Assembly (NCBI GenBank): GCA_017444825.1
Contig: JAFSVU010000054.1
Location: 30,756-94,755 of the forward strand
From: Clostridia bacterium
GTDB taxonomy: Bacteria > Bacillota > Clostridia > UBA1212
Direction of reading: 5' to 3'
Length of the DNA stretch: 64,000 nucleotides
In this document: positions 18,702 through 26,638 of the stretch, one piece after another
Numbering within the stretch: the first letter of the stretch is position 1
Layout: every line of letters starts with the position of its first letter
Translations under genes and position numbers: made by a program
Notes under the pieces: generated by a model
Databases searched by the model: none
What the model saw: only the letters and a program-made list of their open reading frames with translations
What the model was told of the DNA's origin: nothing

Positions 18702-20954
18702 ATGGATACACTAAACGGAATCGTAGAAGGAATAATATACGAGAACGAGCAGAACGGCTACCGCATCATCGAGATCGAGTCGAGAGACGGGACTCTTGAG
18801 ACTGTCACAGGCATAATGCCCCCTATTTTCAGGGGAGAGATCATCGAGGCGGAGGGCACGTGGGTCGAGCATTCCACCTACGGGAAGCAGTTTAAGGCCA
18901 CGTCCGTGATGCTCCATCTCCCGTCCTCTGTGGACGGGATAAGATCCTTCCTGGCCTCGGGACTCATTCCGGGCGTGGGGCCCGCATTGGCGTCAAAGAT
19001 CGTAAAAGAGTTCGGCGACGAAACGTTTAACGTTATAGCCGAAGATTACGAGAAAATTGCCAGGGTGCCCGGCGTCACCATGCGTAAGGCGGTCAAGATC
19101 AAGGAGGCCTTCGAAAAGCACCGGGAAAGCAGCGGAACTGTGATGTTTTTCGCCGGATTTGGCGTCAAGACAGGTGTGGCCATGGAGGCTTACCGCCGTT
19201 TCGGAGAGGGCGCAAAGGACATAGTCAGAGAGAACCCCTATTCGATCATTGGAAAGGTAAACGGCTACGGATTTGCCACAGCCGACAGGATAGCGATGCA
19301 GCTGGGCTTCAGCTCGGACGACCCCGAGAGGGTAAAAGCATATATTCTCCACATTCTCAGTCTTTCCTACGGAGAGGGCCACGTGTTCCTTTTCGCGGAG
19401 GACATAAGGAATGAGATCGCGGAGCACGTCGACATAAGCGGAGAGGAGTTTGAGGAGGCTCTCGGGGACCTTGCCGAGAACAAATATATCGAAAGGCAGA
19501 AGGTGACCCGGGCGGGGACCGAATGCGAGGCGGTATACCTAAGGAAGCTTTACGACGCAGAGCGTGGCATTGAGATAAAGCTCAAACAGTTGAAGGCGGT
19601 ATCCCACGACGACGGGCTGAAAAGAGCCGAAAAGATGATCGGCTTCTTTGAAAAAGAAAACGATATAAAGCTCGACGACGAGCAGAAAAAAGCGGTGCTG
19701 ACCGCCGCAAAGAACGGTGTTACGGTGATAACGGGAGGTCCGGGCACGGGAAAGACGACCATCATCAAGGCGCTCCTCCGGATACTTTTGGACAAGGGCG
19801 TGAAAACGGTCCTCTGCGCGCCTACGGGAAGAGCCGCAAAAAGGATGACCCTCGCCTGCGGTGAAGAGGCCAAAACGATACACAGGCTGCTGGAACCGGA
19901 TTTCAGGAGCGCGGCTCTCGAGGGTGGAGCGGAGATCGACGACAGCACCATAGAGTTCAAACGGAACGAGGGAAACCCTCTGGACGCGGACTGCGTGATA
20001 GTCGACGAGATGTCCATGGTGGATACTCTCCTCATGAACAGCTTGCTTTGCGCAGTCAAACGCGGCGCTATGGTGGTTCTGGTGGGAGACAATAACCAGC
20101 TTCCGTCGGTGGGACCGGGAAGAGTTCTCAGGGACATAATCAGGTCAGAGCTTTTTGAAACTATAAAGCTTGAAAATATTTACCGCCAGGATCCGGACAG
20201 CCTCATATCCTACAACGCATACCTGGTGAACAACGGCAAAATGCCGGAAATGAACAAGGAGCGGGGCGACTTCTTCAGGATCAACGTCAGGACTCCGAGG
20301 GAGTGCATAGACACGCTGAGATCATTGGTGTCAAGAAGGCTTCCCGACACTTACGGCATAGATCCCTTCGAGGATATACAGGTGATCACACCCAACAGGA
20401 AGGGCCAGTGCGGCAGCACCGCATTCAGCTCTGAACTCCAGAAGGAGCTGAATCCTCCGCCGGAGAAGGGCAAAAACTACGAGATCAAGGGCATTGGCGA
20501 GACCTTTAGAGTGGGGGACTGCGTCATGCACACAAAAAACGACTATGAGCTCGAGTGGACGGACTACGACGATCCGGCATTCGGGGGAGAGGGTGTGTTC
20601 AACGGCGAAATGGGGCGCGTTGAGGCCATCGATACAACGGCTCAGCTTGTCTACGTGCTGTTCGGCGACAACCACCTGGTCTGCTACGACAGGGACACCA
20701 TCGGCGAGCTGGAGCTCAGCTACTCCATAACCGTCCATAAGAGCCAGGGCAGCGAGTTTGACTACTGCATAATACCCATCTGCAACGTCTCCCCGGCCCT
20801 CATGACCAGAAACCTGCTCTACACCGCCATTACAAGGGCTAAAAAGATGGTGGTGATCCTCGGAACCGACGAGGACATACGCCTGATGATCGAAAACAAC
20901 CGGGAGGTGCGCCGCAACACCACGCTTTTCCGGAATTTTACGCTGGAACGGTGA
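18702..20954 (+). CDS. recD2: RecD2-type ATP-dependent DNA helicase
   Basis: About 750 residues from the ATG at 18702. The frame is open back to 18636, but homologues start near the segment EGIIYENEQNGYRIIEI, so the later start fits. Neither start has a recognisable ribosome binding site. Domains: an N-terminal OB-like part (1-80), tandem helix-hairpin-helix motifs (GLIPGVGPALASKIV, IARVPGVTMRKAVKI, about 88-140), a RecA-like helicase core with Walker A GGPGTGKTT near 345 and Walker B VIVDEMSMVD near 432, and a C-terminal UvrD-like motif YSITVHKSQGSEFD near 681. RecD2 is a 5'-3' helicase of stand-alone type, not part of RecBCD; it supports replication-fork and repair functions. Confidence 0.9.
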   Translation: MDTLNGIVEGIIYENEQNGYRIIEIESRDGTLETVTGIMPPIFRGEIIEAEGTWVEHSTYGKQFKATSVMLHLPSSVDGIRSFLASGLIPGVGPALASKIVKEFGDETFNVIAEDYEKIARVPGVTMRKAVKIKEAFEKHRESSGTVMFFAGFGVKTGVAMEAYRRFGEGAKDIVRENPYSIIGKVNGYGFATADRIAMQLGFSSDDPERVKAYILHILSLSYGEGHVFLFAEDIRNEIAEHVDISGEEFEEALGDLAENKYIERQKVTRAGTECEAVYLRKLYDAERGIEIKLKQLKAVSHDDGLKRAEKMIGFFEKENDIKLDDEQKKAVLTAAKNGVTVITGGPGTGKTTIIKALLRILLDKGVKTVLCAPTGRAAKRMTLACGEEAKTIHRLLEPDFRSAALEGGAEIDDSTIEFKRNEGNPLDADCVIVDEMSMVDTLLMNSLLCAVKRGAMVVLVGDNNQLPSVGPGRVLRDIIRSELFETIKLENIYRQDPDSLISYNAYLVNNGKMPEMNKERGDFFRINVRTPRECIDTLRSLVSRRLPDTYGIDPFEDIQVITPNRKGQCGSTAFSSELQKELNPPPEKGKNYEIKGIGETFRVGDCVMHTKNDYELEWTDYDDPAFGGEGVFNGEMGRVEAIDTTAQLVYVLFGDNHLVCYDRDTIGELELSYSITVHKSQGSEFDYCIIPICNVSPALMTRNLLYTAITRAKKMVVILGTDEDIRLMIENNREVRRNTTLFRNFTLER

Positions 20955-20957
20955 CAC

Positions 20958-21878
20958 ATGATCATTATTCATACCGCGCTCTATTTTGAGGCCGAAAAGG
21001 CAATCAAACATTACGGACTGAGGGAGATAAAGGACGTCGCTCTTCCTGTGAGACTTTTTAAAAACGGGGAGGGGAGCGTGGCGCTTCTTGTCTCCGGCAC
21101 GGGAATGACCAATGCCATCATCTGCGTGTCCTCAGCCCTTACATATCTTCGGGCAGGAAGAGGCGATCTGTTCATAAATTTCGGTATCGCAGGGGCGGCC
21201 CACGGCTCTGAAGGCATTTTGAAAACGGGAGAGATCGTGAGGGCGATAAAGTGCTCTTCCCGGAACGGGCGGCCTTTTTATCCTGACGTGATATACAAAA
21301 GCTCCTTTAAGCTTGCGGAGGTTGTGACCGTCTTGGGACCTCTTGACGAAATTTCGCATAAATACGGTGAAAACGGCCTTCCCGCAGTTTTAGATATGGA
21401 GCTTCACGGGGCCTTCACCGCGGCGAATATGTTTCTCGGGCCGGAGGCGCTCATTGGTTATAAGGTGGTATCCGATATGGCGGAAGAGACCCGTTCAAAG
21501 GGCGGGCTGATCGACCGGAACGATGCGGAAACCGTAGTTTCTTTGGCCTGGGACGGCCTTTTTGAGGAAATAGATCGCATCGGGAAAGAGGCGGCGGAGA
21601 GGCTTTCGGAAGAGGAGAGCGCGAAGACCATACCGGACGGCGCGGAGGAGGCATTCGGAGAGCTTTGCGAAAGGCTCAGGCTGACCTTTGCGGACCGGGA
21701 GATACTTAAAAACAGGATAAGAAGGGACGCTCTTTTAGGGATCCCTGCCGGTGAGAACGTGGAGAGGCTTCTTAAACTTCTGAAAGAACATGCACCAAAG
21801 ACCCGTGAGGAGCGGGAACTGTTTTTCAAAAACGAGGTCATGAAGGACCCCTTCGAAGGCGGTGATCCCGTTGATTGA
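20958..21878 (+). CDS. Nucleoside phosphorylase / MTAN-like protein
   Basis: 306 residues, starting three bases after the recD2 stop. The first 200 residues resemble the purine nucleoside phosphorylase / MTA-SAH nucleosidase fold: VSGTGMTNA near 35, NFGIAGAAHG near 70 and DMELHGAF near 137, where the Glu corresponds to the conserved nucleoside-binding acid (DMEsaA in MTAN). The last 90 residues are an extra helical, charged tail not found in MTAN. The gene overlaps the SPL-like radical SAM gene by up to 17 bases. The pairing suggests a shared role, perhaps handling 5'-deoxyadenosine released by radical SAM chemistry or a nucleic-acid lesion; this is inference. Confidence 0.65.
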   Translation: MIIIHTALYFEAEKAIKHYGLREIKDVALPVRLFKNGEGSVALLVSGTGMTNAIICVSSALTYLRAGRGDLFINFGIAGAAHGSEGILKTGEIVRAIKCSSRNGRPFYPDVIYKSSFKLAEVVTVLGPLDEISHKYGENGLPAVLDMELHGAFTAANMFLGPEALIGYKVVSDMAEETRSKGGLIDRNDAETVVSLAWDGLFEEIDRIGKEAAERLSEEESAKTIPDGAEEAFGELCERLRLTFADREILKNRIRRDALLGIPAGENVERLLKLLKEHAPKTREERELFFKNEVMKDPFEGGDPVD

Positions 21879-22902
21879 CGTTATCTATGCCGAAAGAGAA
21901 GTTCTCGGCTTGCCTTTTGCGGAAAAAGTGATATCAAGGATACCCGGCGCGGCGGTGGTGACGATCGACCGCTGGGAGGATCTCTTTTACAGAAAAAAGC
22001 AGAACTACGCTCTTCAAAAGAAGGAGAGAAAGCTGATCATAGGGCGGAACCGGGGAAGCTTCGTCATGGAGGGCTCGGGCAACTGCCAGAGCGGTGGCGC
22101 GGAGGTGTTCAAATACTGCTCCTTCGCCAAAAACTGCATTGGCGGCTGCGACTACTGCTACCTTCAGGGCATGATGCGGAGCGGGAATCTATTGGCGTTT
22201 GCCAATATGGAGGACTGCTTTAGTGAGGTGGAAGCCGTCATCGAAAAGGAGCAGGTGTCGGAAGACAAAAGGATGCTTCTCGCAGTGTCCTACGATAATG
22301 ACGTCTACGCGCTGGAGGGACTCTTTGGCTACGTTAAGATGTGGTCGGATTTTGTGAATTCCAAAAAGCGGCCGGGCTTTACGGTGGAGGTGCGTACAAA
22401 GTGCGGCACAAAAAGCTTTATCGACCGGGCCGATCCCTCCTCCGGCAGTCTGGTTTTTACGTGGTCCGTATCGACCGGTGAGAACATCAGGCGTTTCGAA
22501 CGGGTGACGTCAACTCTTGAGGCGAGGCTTGCGGCGGCGTCTTATGCTCTGGACAGGGGCTTCAGAGTGCGGCTGGCTCTCGACCCGGTCATTGCGGCGG
22601 GAAGGGACTGGAAAGAGGGATACCGTGACCTTTGCGAGAGGATAAGCCTTCTCGGTATGGGCGAAAGGCTGGACGCGGTACTAACTGGCGGGTTCAGAAT
22701 TCCTGCAGATTACCTTAAAATAATGCGGAGGAACGCTCCATGCTCCCCCGTTGCTTTTGATACGTATGAGGTCAGAAACGGCACCGCGGGCTACCCCGCC
22801 GAAAAGGAGAGGGCCATCTCGGAATACATCACGAAAGCGCTCACAAAGATCGCGGGCGTGCCGGAAGCAAGGATATTTAGCTACGACAAGGACGGAACTT
22901 AA
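21862..22902 (+). CDS. splB: Spore-photoproduct-lyase-like radical SAM protein
   Basis: 346 residues if started at GTG 21862; a TTG at 21871 has AAGGCGGTG about six bases upstream and may be the real start. The radical SAM cluster motif is CIGGCDYC (CxxxCxxC) near residues 93-100, followed by YLQG and FANMED as in SplB. SplB uses SAM and a 4Fe-4S cluster to revert the spore photoproduct (thymine dimer) during germination. By hand alignment, the segment that carries the H-donating Cys141 in Bacillus SplB reads LAVSYDNDVYALE here, with Ser in place of Cys. It may be an SPL relative with another mechanism or substrate. A sporulating lineage is implied but not proven. Confidence 0.72.
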   Translation: MIPLIDVIYAEREVLGLPFAEKVISRIPGAAVVTIDRWEDLFYRKKQNYALQKKERKLIIGRNRGSFVMEGSGNCQSGGAEVFKYCSFAKNCIGGCDYCYLQGMMRSGNLLAFANMEDCFSEVEAVIEKEQVSEDKRMLLAVSYDNDVYALEGLFGYVKMWSDFVNSKKRPGFTVEVRTKCGTKSFIDRADPSSGSLVFTWSVSTGENIRRFERVTSTLEARLAAASYALDRGFRVRLALDPVIAAGRDWKEGYRDLCERISLLGMGERLDAVLTGGFRIPADYLKIMRRNAPCSPVAFDTYEVRNGTAGYPAEKERAISEYITKALTKIAGVPEARIFSYDKDGT

Positions 22903-22903
22903 T

Positions 22904-23599
22904 ATGAAGGTGTGTGTTGTTACAGGCGCAGACTCCGGTATCGGAAAGGCAGTCGCCTCAAAGCTTCTTGAAAAAGGGAACAAGGTATATTGCGCAGGCG
23001 GGCCGTCAGGATCCCCTTTTGAAAACAAAAATGGCGAGGCTGTGTGGCTTACTCTTGATTTCAGAATTGACGCTGACATAAAAAAGGTGGCTGAGGCGGT
23101 GAAGGAGCAGGCGGTGGACGTTCTCGTGAATGCGGCGGGCATCGCTTTTTACGGCCTTGCGGAGACCGTAAAACCGGACGATATTTCGGCAATGGCGGAC
23201 GTCAACGTTAAAGCCCCTATCATGATCACTTCAATGCTGATGCCGAAGCTTAAAAGGGCGAAGGGCGCAGTCATAAATATATCCTCGGTCACGGCCCTGT
23301 CCTCCGCAAGTCCCCACGGGGCGGCATACGGCGCCACAAAAGCCGCTCTCACCTCATTCGGACGGAGCCTCTTTGAGGAGACGAGAAAGCACGGCGTAAG
23401 GGTAACCAATATCCATCCCGATCTCACCGACACGAACCTCTACAGAAACGCGGACTTTACGGTCACGGGCGACCCGGAGTCGACACTTTTTTCGGATGAT
23501 ATCGCAAAATACTGCGAAATCGTTCTCGGGGAGCGGGAGGGAATGTGCGTTGAAGAGCTCACCCTGAGGCCTCAGAAAAATATGATCGTAAAGAAATAA
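22904..23599 (+). CDS. Short-chain dehydrogenase/reductase (SDR)
   Basis: 231 residues from the ATG at 22904, directly after the SPL-like stop. Classical SDR motifs: cofactor loop TGADSGIG near residue 8, NAAG near 77, the catalytic Ser in ISSVTALSSASPHG, and YGATK near 143 with Tyr and Lys. It is a Rossmann-fold NAD(P)-dependent oxidoreductase; the substrate cannot be named. It ends the run of plus-strand genes that began with gdpP, and a terminator hairpin follows. Confidence 0.85.
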   Translation: MKVCVVTGADSGIGKAVASKLLEKGNKVYCAGGPSGSPFENKNGEAVWLTLDFRIDADIKKVAEAVKEQAVDVLVNAAGIAFYGLAETVKPDDISAMADVNVKAPIMITSMLMPKLKRAKGAVINISSVTALSSASPHGAAYGATKAALTSFGRSLFEETRKHGVRVTNIHPDLTDTNLYRNADFTVTGDPESTLFSDDIAKYCEIVLGEREGMCVEELTLRPQKNMIVKK

Positions 23600-23606
23600 A
23601 AAATTT

Positions 23607-23637
23607 GAAAGCCCCCGGTGAAGGAGGCTTTTCTTGT
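23607..23637 (+). terminator. Intrinsic terminator after the SDR gene
   Basis: AAAGCC pairs with GGCTTT across one mismatch and two further CC/GG pairs, then TTTTCTTGT follows. It lies between convergent genes. Confidence 0.7.
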
Positions 23638-23677
23638 ATCATAAAGACATTTAAGCTATATTGGCGTTTAGGTTTAT

Positions 23678-24385
23678 TCAGTTATATTCTCTCGCGAAAA
23701 GAAGCTTCACGTGCTCGTCGGTTATGAGAAGCTCCCCGGGGCTGTAAAGCGCCTTTGCCGCCGCGACAGCCTCAGGATTCTTGGACATTACGGATCTCAT
23801 GAGCACAGGCCTTTCGCAATATTCCGAGAACTCGTCGACCTTGCGGCCTCCGCCTGCGATGCACGAGGCGTCGGTGTATTCCAAAAGATTTGAATTGTCC
23901 ACCAGCGCGTCTATTTTGAGAAGGGTGGCTTCCTCTATTTCTCCGAAAATTTTGGCGGTGTCGGGGACAGCCTTCGTGAAGGGCCTGTAGGGGTTAAGCA
24001 CGAAGAAAATGGTGTGATCCCGGGATGCGATATCGGATGCGTAATAGCCGCAGGCTTTGGCTCCCAGATCGTCGCCTCCCACGTCGAGAATGACGTAAGT
24101 ATCCCTGTCGGTGATGACGGGGCCCATCCTGCCGGTGAGGGCGGGAACGTCCACATTGGTGTTTGCGTAGAGCATGGTCTCAACGCTGATGCCAAGCTTC
24201 CTCAGGTCCTCCGCAGCGTCGGCGCTCCTGAAAAACGGGTTAATTATATCCATGTCGATGAGGGCGACATTGGCATCGGGCTTCTGACGCTTGAGATCGA
24301 TGGCAAAGTTGACGGCGACCTCGGTCTTACCGCTGCCGAAGTGGCCTGTGAAAATATATAAATGGGGTTTGTCGGAATAGATCAT
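23678..24385 (-). CDS. MinD/ParA-like P-loop ATP-binding protein
   Basis: 235 residues. The P-loop is GHFGSGKTEVAVN near residue 14, a deviant variant of the SIMIBI class. NVALIDMDIINPFFR near 40 resembles the switch region of MinD/ParA relatives, and VILDVGGDDLGA near 100 the Walker B region. There is no partner ParB and no membrane helix at the C-terminus, so it is not a standard partition protein. It is the last gene of the ispE-prmA operon, 22 bases after prmA, with GGAGG before the ATG. Function unknown. Confidence 0.7.
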   Translation of the reverse strand: MIYSDKPHLYIFTGHFGSGKTEVAVNFAIDLKRQKPDANVALIDMDIINPFFRSADAAEDLRKLGISVETMLYANTNVDVPALTGRMGPVITDRDTYVILDVGGDDLGAKACGYYASDIASRDHTIFFVLNPYRPFTKAVPDTAKIFGEIEEATLLKIDALVDNSNLLEYTDASCIAGGGRKVDEFSEYCERPVLMRSVMSKNPEAVAAAKALYSPGELLITDEHVKLLFAREYN

Positions 24386-24407
24386 TTCAGCCTCCGGAAC
24401 ATTACTT

Positions 24408-25355
24408 TTACCTGGTGAGGACAGCGGCGCACCAGCCTCTGTCGGTGAGAAACCTTGCCACGCGAAGTCCGCAGCGGGCGCATTCGGCCTCGACGTCAGG
24501 CAGTCTCTGATCGATTATGCCGGACACGATGATGACTCCGCCGGGCGCAAGAAGACGCCCTGTGTCGGGAAGGAGCCTTATGATGATGTCTGCAACGATA
24601 TTTGCGCAGATCACCGAAAAAGTACCGTTAACATCCGTGGCAAGATCCCCGTGGACAAGGGTGAATTTTTCTCTGACGCCGTTCAGCTCTGCGTTTTCGC
24701 CGGCAACCTTGACGGAAAGCTCGTCTATGTCGACTCCGGTTACCGAACCCGCGCCGAGGAGAAGTCCCGCAATGCCGAGGATACCGCTTCCTGTGCCCAC
24801 GTCCAGCATGGCGGTGTCATTGGTTATATAATCCTCCAGAAGCTCCATGCAAAGTTTTGTGGTCTCGTGCTGACCGGAACCGAAGGCCATGCCGGGATCG
24901 ATGAGAAGCCTTTTTCTGCCTTCGCTGTCCGCCGCCGCTCCCTCCTGAGTGCCTTTGTCGCGCTCCGCCTCCCAGGTGGGCACGAGCCTGATTTTTTTCC
25001 CTATATTTGCGGGCTTGAAATACTGCTTCCAGTTATTTGCCCAGTCCTCTTCGCTCACTCCGCCGGAGTCGAATTCAAAAGGGATCCCCTCCGCCTTCAT
25101 CCTCTCTGCAATAAACGTCTGAAACTCCGCCGGGTTTTCCTCGGGGCTCACGTAGACGTGGATCCTTGCCCTGGTCCTGTCCTTCTTCAGCAGTTCCTCG
25201 TCAATGACCTCCACCGGCCCGAAAAGCTTCAGATCCTCTTCCAACGTGGAATAGTCCTCAATATAAAGACCGCGGGAAATGCACATTCCCGCAATTGCCT
25301 CCGCCGCAGGTACGTCAGCGGTAGATACCGTAATTATCAAATCAGTCCAATCCAT
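24408..25355 (-). CDS. prmA: Ribosomal protein L11 methyltransferase
   Basis: 315 residues, normal for PrmA. The N-terminal substrate-recognition domain (1-110) is followed by a Rossmann methyltransferase domain. DPGMAFGSGQHETT near 153 is the PrmA signature and LDVGTGSGILGI near 184 is the SAM-binding motif I; CANIVADIII occupies the NPPF-like catalytic position. It methylates L11 in the 50S stalk. It lies 24 bases after ispE and 22 before the ParA-like gene. Confidence 0.93.
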   Translation of the reverse strand: MDWTDLIITVSTADVPAAEAIAGMCISRGLYIEDYSTLEEDLKLFGPVEVIDEELLKKDRTRARIHVYVSPEENPAEFQTFIAERMKAEGIPFEFDSGGVSEEDWANNWKQYFKPANIGKKIRLVPTWEAERDKGTQEGAAADSEGRKRLLIDPGMAFGSGQHETTKLCMELLEDYITNDTAMLDVGTGSGILGIAGLLLGAGSVTGVDIDELSVKVAGENAELNGVREKFTLVHGDLATDVNGTFSVICANIVADIIIRLLPDTGRLLAPGGVIIVSGIIDQRLPDVEAECARCGLRVARFLTDRGWCAAVLTR

Positions 25356-25379
25356 ATTAACCTAACCAATACTCCTCCC

Positions 25380-26381
25380 TCACTCGGCAAAAAACTTCGG
25401 AACCGTGTGAAGATCGGTGATAACCGTAAACATCTGAGGGTTCTTAAACTGCCTGTAGGCCTTCTGAACTTCCTCTCTCGAATCGTAGATTGCAAATATC
25501 GTGGAGCCGCTGCCGGACATCATGGCGCCAAGGGGCTCAGTAGCCAATATCTTCTTCTTCAGCACCATGAGCTGGGGCTCGATCTCAAAGGCGGGCTTTT
25601 CCAGCACGTTCTTCATGTTCGGGGCAAACTCCGCCACGTCGTTGTTTTCAATGGCCGCAAGAAGCGCCTCCGTGTCGGGATGGCTCTCGGGGCTGAGCTT
25701 CATATGGTCCAGCTTTTCGTAAACCTTTTCCGTGGATATAAAAATGCCGGGGTTTACTACGAGAAGGTAGCCGTTTGTCAGTGACGGGATGGGTCTCAGG
25801 TCCGTGCCGGTGCCCGTCGCCAATGCCGTACCGCCCATGATCAGGAAGGGAATGTCGGAGCCGAGGGGCTTTCCGATGTCCATCAGCTGCTCAGTCGTGA
25901 GTTCAAGGCCGAAAAGTCTGTTAAGACCCACGAGGGTGGCCGCTGCGTCCGCACTTCCGCCTCCCATTCCGCCGCCCACGGGGATGTTCTTTTTGATATG
26001 CACGCCCAGCTTTCCGGGGTACCCCGCCATTTTCTTCATGATGAGGGCCGCCTGGTAGGCAAGATTCTTGGAATCCGCAGGAAGCCTGGGGTTCGTGCAG
26101 GTAAATATTATATTGTCGGAGGGATCTGAAGGTCTTATCGGCACTCCTCTTGCAATCAGCGCGGCGATCCTCTCATCATACCGTCTTTTGCACTTTGCGA
26201 TCTCCGCAATGAGATCCTCCCTCAGATTATCGATGGCATCGGGTGTATAGAGAATGACCCTGTCGTAGACGTTTATCGTCTGCATTATCATGTCGACAAG
26301 GTGGTAGCCGTTCTCGGCAAATCCTTTCACATCAATAGAAAAATTGACCTTGGCGTTTGCGTTAATTGAAACTAAACCCAT
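25380..26381 (-). CDS. ispE: 4-diphosphocytidyl-2-C-methyl-D-erythritol kinase
   Basis: 333 residues from the ATG at 26381, which has GGAGG nine bases upstream; an upstream in-frame ATG would add 28 unlikely residues. The GHMP-kinase ATP loop is PVGGGMGGGSADAAATL near 110-126, and ANAKVNFSIDVKG at the N-terminus is the substrate strand. It phosphorylates CDP-methylerythritol in the MEP isoprenoid pathway. A stretch of about 35 residues (IAEIAKCKRRYDERIAALIARG, roughly 43-65) is longer than in E. coli IspE and explains part of the extra length. Confidence 0.93.
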   Translation of the reverse strand: MGLVSINANAKVNFSIDVKGFAENGYHLVDMIMQTINVYDRVILYTPDAIDNLREDLIAEIAKCKRRYDERIAALIARGVPIRPSDPSDNIIFTCTNPRLPADSKNLAYQAALIMKKMAGYPGKLGVHIKKNIPVGGGMGGGSADAAATLVGLNRLFGLELTTEQLMDIGKPLGSDIPFLIMGGTALATGTGTDLRPIPSLTNGYLLVVNPGIFISTEKVYEKLDHMKLSPESHPDTEALLAAIENNDVAEFAPNMKNVLEKPAFEIEPQLMVLKKKILATEPLGAMMSGSGSTIFAIYDSREEVQKAYRQFKNPQMFTVITDLHTVPKFFAE

Positions 26382-26488
26382 GTGATGGCCCTCCGGAAAT
26401 ACCGTAATTATTGCTTTTTGAGCTGTACGTCCTAGAATTCTAACACAATAACCAAGGCAAGGCAAGTGGGATGTGCGTCAAAATATTA

Positions 26489-26518
26489 TTGACAATAAGC
26501 CTTATTTTTTTATATACT
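26489..26518 (+). promoter_or_regulatory. Sigma-A promoter of the EF-G-like gene
   Basis: A perfect TTGACA at 26489-26494 is followed by TATACT at 26513-26518 with an 18-base spacer (or TATATA at 16). The leader to the ATG is about 115 bases. It sits in the divergent interval with ispE. Confidence 0.7.
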
Positions 26519-26638
26519 AACCACAAGTGTGTTGCGGTGAAGAGCAGGCCGCGTAGAGCCTTTTTTTATGAAGGTTGGTTCACGAATCTGCGGCCGCATT
26601 CGCCATTATTTTTAAATCAGTTTGGAGGAATTTGTATT

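Noticed and set aside
23678..24385. Chromosome partition ParA
   Set aside because: The P-loop and switch pattern deviate and no ParB or parS is near; kept as an unassigned ATP-binding protein.
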